In this document: one piece after another, positions 42,310 through 51,847 of the stretch | Position numbering within the stretch: position 1 is the stretch's first letter | How the letters are laid out: each line of letters begins with the position of its first letter | DNA from: Lachnospiraceae bacterium P6A3 | GTDB taxonomy: Bacteria > Bacillota > Clostridia > Lachnospirales > Lachnospiraceae | Length of the DNA stretch: 64,000 bases | Reading direction: 5' to 3' | NCBI GenBank assembly: GCA_000702085.1 | Contig: KL370861.1 | Location: forward strand, 1-64,000 | Translations under genes and position numbers: made by a program | The notes under the pieces: generated by a model | Told to the model about the DNA's origin: nothing | The model's database searches: none | What the model saw: the letters and a program-made list of their open reading frames with translations, nothing else

Positions 42310-45116
42310 TGCTGCTTTTGGAACTGCAAAAGATCAGGAATAAGAAGTGGATGTTCGCATGTCTCCTCCTGGGAGCCGTGCTCTTGTTTGCGTCCACTGT
42401 CAGCTTTCCTATGTATAGAACCGCTGTGCTGGATCGTATGCTTGACGATCAGTTTGAGGAATATATGACCGAAACCGGTAACTGGCCGATGCAGATGAAG
42501 TTTTTCTTCCAGTTCGGCAAAAGCGGTAATGCGAATGTTCTTGATTCATATATTCAGGGAATTCGTTCCGTTTATTCTCAGATCGGAGTGCCCGAGAAGA
42601 GAACTATCTACTATTATTCGACCATTAATAATGCGGCAACGCCGGATCTGTCCAGGGGAGAAGACTATGAGTTTTCTCTTAAGGCATCCGCCATGTCCGA
42701 AATAGAAGATCATATTACGATTATTGACGGTACTCTTTGGGAGGATACAGACTCCTCCGATGGCACTTTGGATGTTATCGTAAGCGAGCAGACATTCCTC
42801 TCATCATCCATGGTTATCGGAGACGTGTTTACGATACAGGCCATTTCGGCAAAGGGATCTTCTCCCATCCGACTGAGACTGGTTGGAGTCTTTGATATAA
42901 CCGATCCTTCCGAAGTTTACTGGCAGGACGGTTCGAAGTTTTTTACCGGAGCACTCTTTGTACAGTTTGATTCATTTCTCGAATACTTCGTATATAATCC
43001 TCAGCGTTCCAAGTTCCCTGTCAATGCCGAGGTCTACACACAGTTTGATTATGAGACCGTAAATGCTGCGCAGGCAGGTGATATCAACGAAGCCACCAAT
43101 GCGTTCTTGAACGGAACATACGGCGGCCTTGCCAAAGACTGCGACTTTATGGAAGTGCTTGAGACTCACGAGAGCATGAGAAGAAGGATTTCCGTATCGC
43201 TTCTTCTCCTTGAGATCCCTCTTTTACTGCTTCTTGCGGCATTCATTCTGATGATCTCGGGCCAGCTCTACTCCATGGAGGAAAACGAGATTTCCATGTA
43301 CAAGAGCCGCGGAGCTTCTTCCATGCAGATTTTCCTGCTGTATCTGCTTCAGAGTGTTCTTATATCCGTGGTTGCCGCAGTGATAGGTGTCCCCATAGGA
43401 ATGGGGGTTACCAAAGTGCTCGGAAGTGCAAGTTCATTCCTTGAATTCGGTATAAGACGTGAACTTACTATTTCTTTTACCTCCGAGGCATTTATCTATA
43501 CTCTCGTTTCGGGTTTTGTCTGCGTACTTATCATGACGCTTCCTTCAATCCCCGCATCAAGGCTTTCCATCGTCGGTGCAAAAAGGGGCGGAGCCAAGAA
43601 AAAGAAACCTTTGTGGGAGAGATTCTATCTTGATGTTCTTTTCCTGCTGGTTTCATTGTACGGATTCTATAATTTCTCACATCATACGGATGATCTGCTT
43701 GAGAGCGCACTTAAGGGAGAGGCTCTTGATCCCCTTCTTTATTTCTCGTCCTCACTGTTTATCCTGGGTGCGGGAATGCTGCTTATTCGTATGAGACCGC
43801 TTCTGGTTAAATTCATCTTTTTCCTTGGGAAGAAGCATTTCAAGCCTGCATCCTATGCGGCAATGCTCGAGAGTATAAGAAGTGCAAGATCACAGCAGTA
43901 TATATCGCTTTTTGTTATCCTGACCGTCGCACTGGGAATGTTTGATGCGGTTTCCGCAAGAACCATTCTCGAGAACTCTCTTAAGAATACTTCCTATATA
44001 GACGGAACGGATATCAGGTTCAGAGAAGTATGGTATGACAACAGCGCAACAAGGCGCTTCGATCCCACCATAGAATTCACCTACGTTGAACCTTCCTATA
44101 CCGATTATGCGGAATTTGCCAAGTACAGCGAAGGATACACGAGAGTATATCTGGAAGACGGATATGTCAAAGCAGGTGCCGGCGCAAGAGAGTCCGTATC
44201 CATAATGGGTATTCATACCAAGGAGTTCGGAACCATCACCGATGTGGACAGTTCTCTTTTGGATACTCCTTACAGGCAGCTTTTGAACGATCTGGCCCTT
44301 TCACCCACAGGAGTACTTCTTTCCTCGGACTTCAGGGATATCAAGGGCGTTGCGGTAGGAGATAAGATTTCTTTTTACGACAGTAATAATTCATCCGCGG
44401 ATGCCGTGGTCGTAGGCTTCTTCGATTACTGGCCCGGATATAAGCCTGTTACCAGAGAACTCAGCGCGGCGGGTGAGATAACACAGAAAGATAATTATCT
44501 GATAGTTGCCAATTATTCATTCATAAGAAAGAAATTCGGACTTCAGCCCTATTATGTATGGATGGGTGTAGGCGAAAACGGAGACAACTCATTCTTCTAT
44601 GACTGGCTTGATGCAACCGGAACTCCTTTGACCTATCTATCGGACAGAAGCCAGGACCTTGAGAAGACGGTTGAAGATCCTCTTTTACAGGGAATGAACG
44701 GAATACTTACCATGAGCTTTATCGTAATGCTCATACTGTGTGCCGCAGGTTACCTGATATACTGGGTTCTTTCCATAAAATCCAGAGAGATGATGCTGGG
44801 TGTACTCAGGGCTATGGGTCTTCACTCAGGCGAAATGATAACAATGCTTTCGATAGAGCAGGCAATATGCGGACTGTACTCTGTTGCAGCCGGTGCTGTT
44901 GTCGGCGTTATAGCTTATACACTTTACGTGCCGATGCTTCAGACTGCTTATTCATCTTCCGCACAGATCCTGCCTCTTGTAATGATCAGAGACAGCTCGG
45001 ATATGATAAAGCTTTTTGCATCCATCGGACTGATGCTTGTGGTCAGCATTTTCGTACTGACAATGATCATCAGAAAACAGAACATGATAAGAGCTTTGAA
45101 ACTGGGGGAGGAGTGA
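42309..45116 (+). CDS. FtsX/MacB-type ABC transporter permease
   Basis: A 935-residue membrane protein with two FtsX-type modules. A helix near 15-32 is followed by a large outer domain to about 290, then three helices with the typical SGQLYSMEENEISMYKSRGA near 317-336 and later loop. A middle segment with helices near 435 and 475 comes next, a second outer domain follows, and the last helices lie near 795-925 (SIKSREMMLGVLRAMG near 823-838). It probably moves peptides, lipids or drugs, or acts mechanically on the envelope. It needs an ATPase dimer; two ATPase genes follow directly. Confidence 0.85.
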   Translation: MLLLELQKIRNKKWMFACLLLGAVLLFASTVSFPMYRTAVLDRMLDDQFEEYMTETGNWPMQMKFFFQFGKSGNANVLDSYIQGIRSVYSQIGVPEKRTIYYYSTINNAATPDLSRGEDYEFSLKASAMSEIEDHITIIDGTLWEDTDSSDGTLDVIVSEQTFLSSSMVIGDVFTIQAISAKGSSPIRLRLVGVFDITDPSEVYWQDGSKFFTGALFVQFDSFLEYFVYNPQRSKFPVNAEVYTQFDYETVNAAQAGDINEATNAFLNGTYGGLAKDCDFMEVLETHESMRRRISVSLLLLEIPLLLLLAAFILMISGQLYSMEENEISMYKSRGASSMQIFLLYLLQSVLISVVAAVIGVPIGMGVTKVLGSASSFLEFGIRRELTISFTSEAFIYTLVSGFVCVLIMTLPSIPASRLSIVGAKRGGAKKKKPLWERFYLDVLFLLVSLYGFYNFSHHTDDLLESALKGEALDPLLYFSSSLFILGAGMLLIRMRPLLVKFIFFLGKKHFKPASYAAMLESIRSARSQQYISLFVILTVALGMFDAVSARTILENSLKNTSYIDGTDIRFREVWYDNSATRRFDPTIEFTYVEPSYTDYAEFAKYSEGYTRVYLEDGYVKAGAGARESVSIMGIHTKEFGTITDVDSSLLDTPYRQLLNDLALSPTGVLLSSDFRDIKGVAVGDKISFYDSNNSSADAVVVGFFDYWPGYKPVTRELSAAGEITQKDNYLIVANYSFIRKKFGLQPYYVWMGVGENGDNSFFYDWLDATGTPLTYLSDRSQDLEKTVEDPLLQGMNGILTMSFIVMLILCAAGYLIYWVLSIKSREMMLGVLRAMGLHSGEMITMLSIEQAICGLYSVAAGAVVGVIAYTLYVPMLQTAYSSSAQILPLVMIRDSSDMIKLFASIGLMLVVSIFVLTMIIRKQNMIRALKLGEE

Positions 45117-45117
45117 T

Positions 45118-45804
45118 ATGGGATCTGTTATTGAGATCAAAAACATCACAAGGGATTTCCAGACTCCCGGCGGAAAAGTATCGGTTCTCAAAGGAATCAA
45201 TGCAACCATTGCTGCGGATACCATGTGTATCCTTAGAGGAAAATCGGGCTCCGGTAAGACAACTCTTCTTAATATTATCGGCGCTCTCGATGATCCCACA
45301 TCGGGTCAGATACTTATAGACGGCAGCTCGTTCCACGGCATGAGCAGCAGAGCCAGGGAGAATATGAGAAGGAGCAGGATGGGATTTGTATTCCAGTCCG
45401 TAAGCTTGATCCCTTCGATGAATGCCATTCAGAATGTTGAATTCGCAATGCGGATGGCGGGTATCAAGGACAATATGGAAAAGAGGGCTGCGGAGGTTCT
45501 CTCCATTGTGGGACTTTCAAACAGAATGACCCATATGCCTCAGGAGATGTCCGGAGGAGAACAGCAGAGGGTGGCGATAGCAAGAGCCATTGCCCATCAT
45601 CCGAAGATAATCCTGGCCGATGAGCCTACTGCGGAACTTGATTCCGGAATGGCGGTTGAGGTCACAAAGCTCTTCAAGCGGATATCCGAGGAAGAGAAGG
45701 TGACCATCATAATGACCACGCACGATGTGGGACTTATGGGAGCCGGCGACCAGCTCATCGAACTTAAAAACGGACGCATAGAAGGGAGTGAAGCAGATGG
45801 CTGA
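45118..45804 (+). CDS. ABC transporter ATP-binding protein (MacB/LolD type)
   Basis: A 228-residue ATPase: Walker A GKSGSGKTT near 40-48, Q-loop FVFQSVSLIPSM, signature MSGGEQQR near 142-149, Walker B IILADEPTAELDS near 162-174, and switch His in TTHD. All catalytic residues are present. It begins one base after the permease stop and probably pairs with the next ATPase. Confidence 0.93.
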   Translation: MGSVIEIKNITRDFQTPGGKVSVLKGINATIAADTMCILRGKSGSGKTTLLNIIGALDDPTSGQILIDGSSFHGMSSRARENMRRSRMGFVFQSVSLIPSMNAIQNVEFAMRMAGIKDNMEKRAAEVLSIVGLSNRMTHMPQEMSGGEQQRVAIARAIAHHPKIILADEPTAELDSGMAVEVTKLFKRISEEEKVTIIMTTHDVGLMGAGDQLIELKNGRIEGSEADG

Positions 45805-46696
45805 CGAAGAATTAAAAACTCCCGAATATATGATAGATGCGGAAGGCCTGGTCAAGATCTACAAGACCAAAGAGACTGAGGTCCTGGCACTTTCCGGACT
45901 GGACCTGAAGGTTGAAAAAGGTGAATTCACCGCCCTGATAGGCAACTCCGGTTCCGGTAAATCCACCTTCCTCAATATGATCGGCGGTCTGGATATACCC
46001 AGTGCGGGCAAGCTTTTCGTGGGAGGTAAAAACCTCTTCAGGATGACGGAAAGCGAAAGAGTTAAATACAAGCGTGAAACTGTGGGATTCGTCTGGCAGA
46101 ACAACGCCAGAAACCTCTTCCCGTATCTGACTGCGATAGATAATATCTGTATTCCCATGAGATTCAGCGGCGTGAAGAGAAAGAAGCAGAAAGCGGAAGA
46201 ACTTCTCGAAACCGTCGGAATGCAGGATCACCGTTTCAGCAGGCTGGGAACTCTTTCCGGAGGCGAACAGCAGAGAATAGCCATAGCCATTGCTCTTGCA
46301 AATTCACCGGGACTGCTGCTTGCGGACGAACCTACGGGATCCGTTGACGAGAGGACGGGAGATCAGATCTTTGAGATCTTCACCAAACTCAACGAGGCGG
46401 GCCAGACAATCCTGGTTGTCACCCACGATCTGGCACTTTCACGAAAGGTCCGTAGAGTTGTGGCCATAAGGGACGGAAGGATCAGTTCCGAGAGGATACT
46501 CAAAGAAAGCTACGCGGACAGACTCAAGGAGTCCGGAGTGGACTGGAGGAACGAGGAAACCCAGGAAGAGTACGTTGTCGTCGACAAGACCGGAAGACTG
46601 CAGCTACCCGCCGATGTTATCGAGAAAATGGGCGGTACAACGGGCAGATTGATGGTTTCGTACGAGGATGGTCAAATAAAGCTAAAAAAACCATAG
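45797..46696 (+). CDS. ABC transporter ATPase with C-terminal AbrB-like domain
   Basis: A 299-residue ATPase: Walker A GNSGSGKST near 49-57, Q-loop FVWQNNARNLF, signature LSGGEQQR near 153-160, Walker B LLLADEPTGSVDE, and THD. After the normal ATPase end (about 235) it carries an extra domain whose last 40 residues, VVDKTGRLQLPADVIEKMG and then MVSYEDGQIKLKKP, match the SpoVT/AbrB swapped-hairpin pattern (DxxGRxxxP). This tail may mediate dimerisation or regulation. ATG 45797 follows GGGAG at 8 bases; overlaps the first ATPase by 8 bases. Confidence 0.88.
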   Translation: MADEELKTPEYMIDAEGLVKIYKTKETEVLALSGLDLKVEKGEFTALIGNSGSGKSTFLNMIGGLDIPSAGKLFVGGKNLFRMTESERVKYKRETVGFVWQNNARNLFPYLTAIDNICIPMRFSGVKRKKQKAEELLETVGMQDHRFSRLGTLSGGEQQRIAIAIALANSPGLLLADEPTGSVDERTGDQIFEIFTKLNEAGQTILVVTHDLALSRKVRRVVAIRDGRISSERILKESYADRLKESGVDWRNEETQEEYVVVDKTGRLQLPADVIEKMGGTTGRLMVSYEDGQIKLKKP

Positions 46697-46833
46697 TCTT
46701 ACACGTTAAACTGTGTTAAAATCATACATATTGTACAAAAAGTCTTACGGCTTATTGACGATTCATTGATTTTTTGCATAAAATTAATACCGAAAAAGCA
46801 AGATTTAATTAGATTATTTAACATATCATCCAA

Positions 46834-46839
46834 TATAAT
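46834..46839 (+). promoter_or_regulatory. TATAAT box 7 bases before the binding-protein ATG
   Basis: TATAAT with the ATG at 46847 and no ribosome site between; suggests a leaderless transcript. The -35 is weak. Confidence 0.45.
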
Positions 46840-46846
46840 TAACACT

Positions 46847-49807
46847 ATGAAAAACGGAACTAAAAAACTTATAGGCACAGTTGTTTTCTGCGGAGCTTTC
46901 GCAGGCATTTGCGTTCTTCTCAACCTTAGAGATAAGGAGAACTTCAGCGAGAAGTACGCGGGATACGATCTTTCCACCGACATAGTCGGTCTAGAGAGGA
47001 CCGGGACCTATACCGGCTACCTTCTTGAACATGAGGGCGCTTCCTACCCCGATAAGACGGTAGACATTGACATCTTCAACTACACCGTCGAAAACGGAGA
47101 AGCGGAAGTGGTTACGGATTACCACGATGTGGCCAAGGCGTTATACACCGAGACCGAATCTGTGGTATCTTTTGATGTTAACGTACCCGAGAGCGGATAC
47201 TATTACGTCAAAATGGATTATCTGATCCCCGAATCAAGAGGCGTTCAGGCAGAGAGAAGCGTTTACATTAACGGCGAGCTTCCTTTCTCCGATGCCAGCA
47301 CCCTTACTTTCTCCCGTATCTGGACCGATGGCGGTGAAGTAAGAACCGATAATCAGGGCAATGAGATCAGACCTGCCCAGGTTGAGATAATCGACTGGCA
47401 GTCTTCATATTTAAGAGATGATATGGGTTATATCCAGCATCCCTATACTTTCTATTTTGAAAAAGGTTCTCAGACCATCGGCTTCGGCGCAGAAAGCGAA
47501 CCCATGGTCATCAAGGCTCTTTCTCTTGAGCCGGTCAAAGATTCCGTTACTTATTCAGATTACATAGCAGCAGGCCCTGCCGACACCGGTGCGGGATCCG
47601 ATTACATCCAGATCATTCAGGGTGAGGATTCGACCTGCCGCAGTGAGTCTTCGCTTTACGCCAAGTATGACAGAGCTTCACCCACTACCAGACCTTACAG
47701 CGTTACCACCACTGTTCTTAACTATACCGGCGGTGAGTCCTGGAGATCCGCAGGACAGTGGATCGAGTGGGAGTTTGAGGTTCCCGAAGACGGCTATTAC
47801 AACATTATGATAAAGGGCCGCCAGAATTATCAGAGAGGTCAGATCTCCGCAAGAGCCGTATACATCGACGGAGAGATTCCTTTCGCTGAAGCTGAGGCTG
47901 TTGACTTCCCTTACAGCAATGACTGGGAATCCGTCAGCGTAACCGATGATGACGGAAATGTCTGCAAGTTCTACCTTACCAAAGGTACTCATACCATCAG
48001 GGTTGAATCCGTTCTCGGAAGCGTAGGTCCCATCATCGAGGAACTTGAGGATTCTACCTACAGACTTAACCAGATTTACAGAAGAATTCTTGTATTCACC
48101 GGAGCGAATCCCGATCAGTACAGAGATTACCGTATCCAGGATAACTATCCCGAGATTATGGATGCGATGGAGCTCGAATACAGAAGACTCTACAGAATCG
48201 TTGACGAATATGTAGAACTCACCGGTCAGAAAGCAACCAATATAGCTTCCGCACAGACCGTTGCCCAGCAGCTTGAGCGTTTCTGCGAAAAGCCCGGCAA
48301 GATTACTCATGAGTTTGTTACCTTTAAGGACAATATCACTGCACTCGGTACCGCAATGCTCAACCTCAGCGAGACCAAGATGGATATTGACTATATTGTC
48401 ATCACGGGAACCGGAACCAATCCTCCCGTTGACAAGACCCACTTCTGGAACAAAGCAATCCATGAAGTAAAGAGCTTCATTTCTTCCTTCATAGTAGATT
48501 ACAACTCGGTAGGTAATGTATATGAAGGAGCAAGCCGCGAAGACACCATTAAGGTATGGGTTACCACCGGACGTGACCAGGGTACCATCCTTAAGACCAT
48601 GATCGATGATACGTTTACACCTGAGACCGGTATTAAGGTCAACGTGGAAATTGTCGATCCCAATGCACTTTTGAACGCGGTACTTGCGGGACGAGGTCCT
48701 GATGTCGTTCTTTCCGTCGGAGCCGACCAGCCCGTTAACTACGCACTCAGACATGCATCCGAAGATATTACCCAGTTTGAGGGATGGGAAGAAGTACTTA
48801 GCCACTATTCCGAAAGCTCATACGAGCAGTACAGACTGGATGACCATATTTATGCGGTTCCCGAGCAGCAGCAGTTCTGTGTAATGTTCTATCGTAAGGA
48901 CGTACTTGAAGAGCTCGGACTTGAGCCCCCCAACACCTGGAAGGAACTTATTGAGATGCTTCCCACCATTCAGGGTAACAATCTCTCGGTAGGTATTCCC
49001 ACGGCAGCGGGTTCCAGCACTACCGCAACCGCTTCCACCGCAGTTGCATCCAACACTCCCGACCTTTCACTGTACTTTACGCTCCTGTTCCAGTATGGCG
49101 GAGATATGTACAACGATGTCGGAAATAAGACCACTGTAGATACCGAGGCCGGTGTTAAGGCTTTCGATGATTACACCAGATACTTTAACGACTACGGTCT
49201 TCCTACCATTTACGATTTCGTAAGCCGTTTCCGTTCCGGCGAAATGCCCATCGGAATCTGCAACTACTCTCAGTACAACACACTGATGGTATCCGCTCCC
49301 GAGATTAAGGGACTTTGGGATTTCACTCTTATCCCGGGTACCGAGAGAGTAGATGAGAACGGCAACACTTACATCGACAGATCGGACTTCATAACAGGTA
49401 ATGCGACTATGATGATCGCAACCGATGATGAGATCGTTAAGCAGAACTCCTGGGAGTTCATGAAGTGGTGGGCCGAACCTGAAACTCAGGTAAGATTCGG
49501 ACGTGAGATCGAGGCACTCCTCGGATCATCCGCAAGATACGCCACCGCAAACCGTGACGCATTCTCACAGCTCTCATGGAGCTATAACGATATCCAGGTT
49601 CTCAACGAACAGTGGGATTCAACTGTAGGTATCAGAGAGGTTCCCGGCGGATATTACACCGGACGTCATATCGCAAATGCCTGCAGAAAGGTTATTAACG
49701 AGAAGACGGATGCCCGTGAGACGATCATCGATTACTCGATACTTATCGATAATGAGATTGACAGAAAGAGAAGAGAATTCGGCTTACCTGTATACGGAGA
49801 AATGTAA
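46847..49807 (+). CDS. Large extracellular solute-binding protein with CBM-like modules
   Basis: A 986-residue exported protein anchored by an N-terminal helix (residues 8-26). Two beta-sandwich modules follow, near 55-225 and 245-400. Each has the carbohydrate-binding-like SGYYYVKMDYLIPES / DGYYNIMIKGRQ and VYINGELPF / VYIDGEIPF pattern, so they are repeats of one domain. A helical linker (about 400-575) leads to a family-1 solute-binding domain to the end (TIKVWVTTGRDQGTILKTM, GPDVVLSVGADQP, NSWEFMKWWAEPETQVRFG). It binds a carbohydrate outside the cell and delivers it to the permeases encoded directly downstream. It is more than twice the usual length. Confidence 0.88.
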   Translation: MKNGTKKLIGTVVFCGAFAGICVLLNLRDKENFSEKYAGYDLSTDIVGLERTGTYTGYLLEHEGASYPDKTVDIDIFNYTVENGEAEVVTDYHDVAKALYTETESVVSFDVNVPESGYYYVKMDYLIPESRGVQAERSVYINGELPFSDASTLTFSRIWTDGGEVRTDNQGNEIRPAQVEIIDWQSSYLRDDMGYIQHPYTFYFEKGSQTIGFGAESEPMVIKALSLEPVKDSVTYSDYIAAGPADTGAGSDYIQIIQGEDSTCRSESSLYAKYDRASPTTRPYSVTTTVLNYTGGESWRSAGQWIEWEFEVPEDGYYNIMIKGRQNYQRGQISARAVYIDGEIPFAEAEAVDFPYSNDWESVSVTDDDGNVCKFYLTKGTHTIRVESVLGSVGPIIEELEDSTYRLNQIYRRILVFTGANPDQYRDYRIQDNYPEIMDAMELEYRRLYRIVDEYVELTGQKATNIASAQTVAQQLERFCEKPGKITHEFVTFKDNITALGTAMLNLSETKMDIDYIVITGTGTNPPVDKTHFWNKAIHEVKSFISSFIVDYNSVGNVYEGASREDTIKVWVTTGRDQGTILKTMIDDTFTPETGIKVNVEIVDPNALLNAVLAGRGPDVVLSVGADQPVNYALRHASEDITQFEGWEEVLSHYSESSYEQYRLDDHIYAVPEQQQFCVMFYRKDVLEELGLEPPNTWKELIEMLPTIQGNNLSVGIPTAAGSSTTATASTAVASNTPDLSLYFTLLFQYGGDMYNDVGNKTTVDTEAGVKAFDDYTRYFNDYGLPTIYDFVSRFRSGEMPIGICNYSQYNTLMVSAPEIKGLWDFTLIPGTERVDENGNTYIDRSDFITGNATMMIATDDEIVKQNSWEFMKWWAEPETQVRFGREIEALLGSSARYATANRDAFSQLSWSYNDIQVLNEQWDSTVGIREVPGGYYTGRHIANACRKVINEKTDARETIIDYSILIDNEIDRKRREFGLPVYGEM

Positions 49808-49810
49808 CAG

Positions 49811-50749
49811 ATGTCACAATTTTTAAAAGACTACGTCAAAGTAAAAAAGCATAATTTCAGAGTGGGGGTCAAGAGAGCAAGACTTTCCAGGAATTGCTAT
49901 CTCTTCCTCGCTCCCTATGCGATCATCTTCACGATGTTCTACATACTGCCCGTCGTGGTTTCGATCGTATTCGGATTCACATATTACAACATTCTGGAAG
50001 CTCCCAGATTTGTAGGCTTACAGAATTACATTTCCCTTTTCCTTGAGGACGATATATTCCTGATGGCAATCAAGAATACGTTCATGATAGCAATCATAAC
50101 GGGACCTCTCGGATATCTCGGAAGTTTCCTCTTTGCATGGCTGATAAACGAGCTTCCGAGATGGGTACGAAGCGTTGCGGTAGTTGTATTCTACGCACCT
50201 TCCATTGCAGGTAACTGTTATGTAATCTTCTCGGTATTCTTCAGAGGCGATGCTTACGGATATGTAAATGCATTCCTTATGAACACCGGTATTATCGACA
50301 CTCCGATTCTTTGGTTCATCGATCCCAGATATATGCTTCCCGTATGTATGCTGGTTATTCTCTGGATGAGCCTCGGAGCAGGATTCCTTTCATTCGTTGC
50401 AGGTCTTCAGGGTATTGATAAATCCCAGTACGAAGCAGGATATATGGACGGCGTCAAGAACAGATGGCAGGAGCTTTGGTTCATCACTCTTCCCAATATG
50501 AAGCCCATGCTCATGTTCGGTGCGGTCATGTCGATAACCCAGGCCTTCAGTGTCTGTGAGGTCACGATGACGCTCTGCGGATATCCTTCCACGGACTATG
50601 CAGCAAGAACCATAGTAACCCACCTTTTCGACTATGGTTTCAGCAGATTCGAGATGGGTTATGCATGTTCAATAGCAACTATCCTTTTCCTCATCATGAT
50701 ACTCTGCAACAAGGCAATACAGTCAATGCTCAGCAGGGTAGGTACCTGA
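49811..50749 (+). CDS. Carbohydrate ABC transporter permease, MalF/LacF type
   Basis: A 312-residue membrane protein with six helices starting near 30 (CYLFLAPYAIIFTMFYILP). The EAA loop EAGYMDGVKNRWQELWFITLP near 220 contacts the ATPase. It pairs with the next permease. No ATPase gene is in the window, which fits importers that share an MsmX-like ATPase. Starts 3 bases after the binding-protein stop. Confidence 0.92.
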   Translation: MSQFLKDYVKVKKHNFRVGVKRARLSRNCYLFLAPYAIIFTMFYILPVVVSIVFGFTYYNILEAPRFVGLQNYISLFLEDDIFLMAIKNTFMIAIITGPLGYLGSFLFAWLINELPRWVRSVAVVVFYAPSIAGNCYVIFSVFFRGDAYGYVNAFLMNTGIIDTPILWFIDPRYMLPVCMLVILWMSLGAGFLSFVAGLQGIDKSQYEAGYMDGVKNRWQELWFITLPNMKPMLMFGAVMSITQAFSVCEVTMTLCGYPSTDYAARTIVTHLFDYGFSRFEMGYACSIATILFLIMILCNKAIQSMLSRVGT

Positions 50750-50750
50750 T

Positions 50751-51845
50751 ATGTCCGATATGAATAAAAACAACACAACAGAAAATCAGAACATCATTGC
50801 GGAAGAGCAGGAGCTCGTTAATGCCGAAGTATTTAATGCCGAGGATGAAGCTCTTTCAAAACTCGAATCGGTCGGGAATGTGGAAGAGGAAGCAGCTAAG
50901 ACTCTGAACGCTCCCGTCACAGAGAAAACTTCCGTAAAAAAGACTAAGAAGTCTAAGAAGAAGGAAGAAGAGGAAGAGGTTTATCACAAGCCTCTCATCA
51001 AGCGCCGTAAACCCAACAGAAGTATTGCGGGAGATATTTTCCTGTATCTGTTCCTGCTCCTGGTTGCGATCATTATGTTCTTCCCGATCATTTATGCAGT
51101 AGAGTCGGCACTCAAGCCTCTCGATGAGCTGTTCAAATTCCCTCCCAGGATATTTGCTCAGAATCCGACGCTTGATAACTTCTCGGATCTGTTTGTAACA
51201 CTCGGTAAGTCATGGGTATCTTTCTCCAGATATCTGTTCAATACCGTATTTATTACAGGCTTGGGAACCGCAGGACATCTTGTTGTAGCATCTATGGCAG
51301 CATTCGTTCTTGCAAAGTATGATTTCCCCGGCGGAAAGACATTCTTCAAGCTCGTTACCGTAGCTATGATGTTCACGGGATATGTTACCGGTATTCCCAA
51401 CTACATCATTATGAGTAAGCTCCATATGATCGATACATATTGGGCGATAATCATTCCCGCTTTTGCATTCCCTATGGGTCTCTTCCTTATGAAGCAGTTC
51501 ATGGAAGGTCTTCCCACTTCACTTATCGAAGCAGCGAAGATCGACGGAGCAACCGAGTGGACTGTATTCAGTAAGATAGTAATGCCGAACGTCAAGCCCG
51601 CATGGCTGACACTTATCATTTTCTCGGTTCAGTCACTTTGGAATAACAAAGCTTCGACTGTCATCTATTCCGAAGAAATGAAAACCCTTCCCTTCGCAAT
51701 GCAGCAGATTCAGGCAGGCGGTATTGCAAGAACAGGTGAAGCGGCAGCCGTACTTGTCGTTCTGATGATAGTACCTATAGCAATATTCATATTCTCGGAG
51801 AGCCAGATCCTCGAAACAATGGCATCATCCGGACTTAAGGATTAA
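50751..51845 (+). CDS. Carbohydrate ABC transporter permease, MalG type, with long charged N-terminus
   Basis: A 364-residue permease. The first ~90 residues are an acidic then lysine-rich cytoplasmic tail (KKTKKSKKKEEEEEVYHK near 63-80), unusual for the family. Six helices follow from about 98, and the EAA loop is EAAKIDGATEWTVFSKIVMP near 261-280. Partner of the preceding permease. Confidence 0.92.
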   Translation: MSDMNKNNTTENQNIIAEEQELVNAEVFNAEDEALSKLESVGNVEEEAAKTLNAPVTEKTSVKKTKKSKKKEEEEEVYHKPLIKRRKPNRSIAGDIFLYLFLLLVAIIMFFPIIYAVESALKPLDELFKFPPRIFAQNPTLDNFSDLFVTLGKSWVSFSRYLFNTVFITGLGTAGHLVVASMAAFVLAKYDFPGGKTFFKLVTVAMMFTGYVTGIPNYIIMSKLHMIDTYWAIIIPAFAFPMGLFLMKQFMEGLPTSLIEAAKIDGATEWTVFSKIVMPNVKPAWLTLIIFSVQSLWNNKASTVIYSEEMKTLPFAMQQIQAGGIARTGEAAAVLVVLMIVPIAIFIFSESQILETMASSGLKD

Positions 51846-51847
51846 GA

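Noticed and set aside
47678-48805. Long minus-strand open frame (375 codons) inside the binding-protein gene
   Set aside because: Shadow of a strongly codon-biased plus-strand gene with clear domains; no ribosome site and no recognisable protein. The same applies to minus-strand frames at 31474-32781 and 24145-25227.
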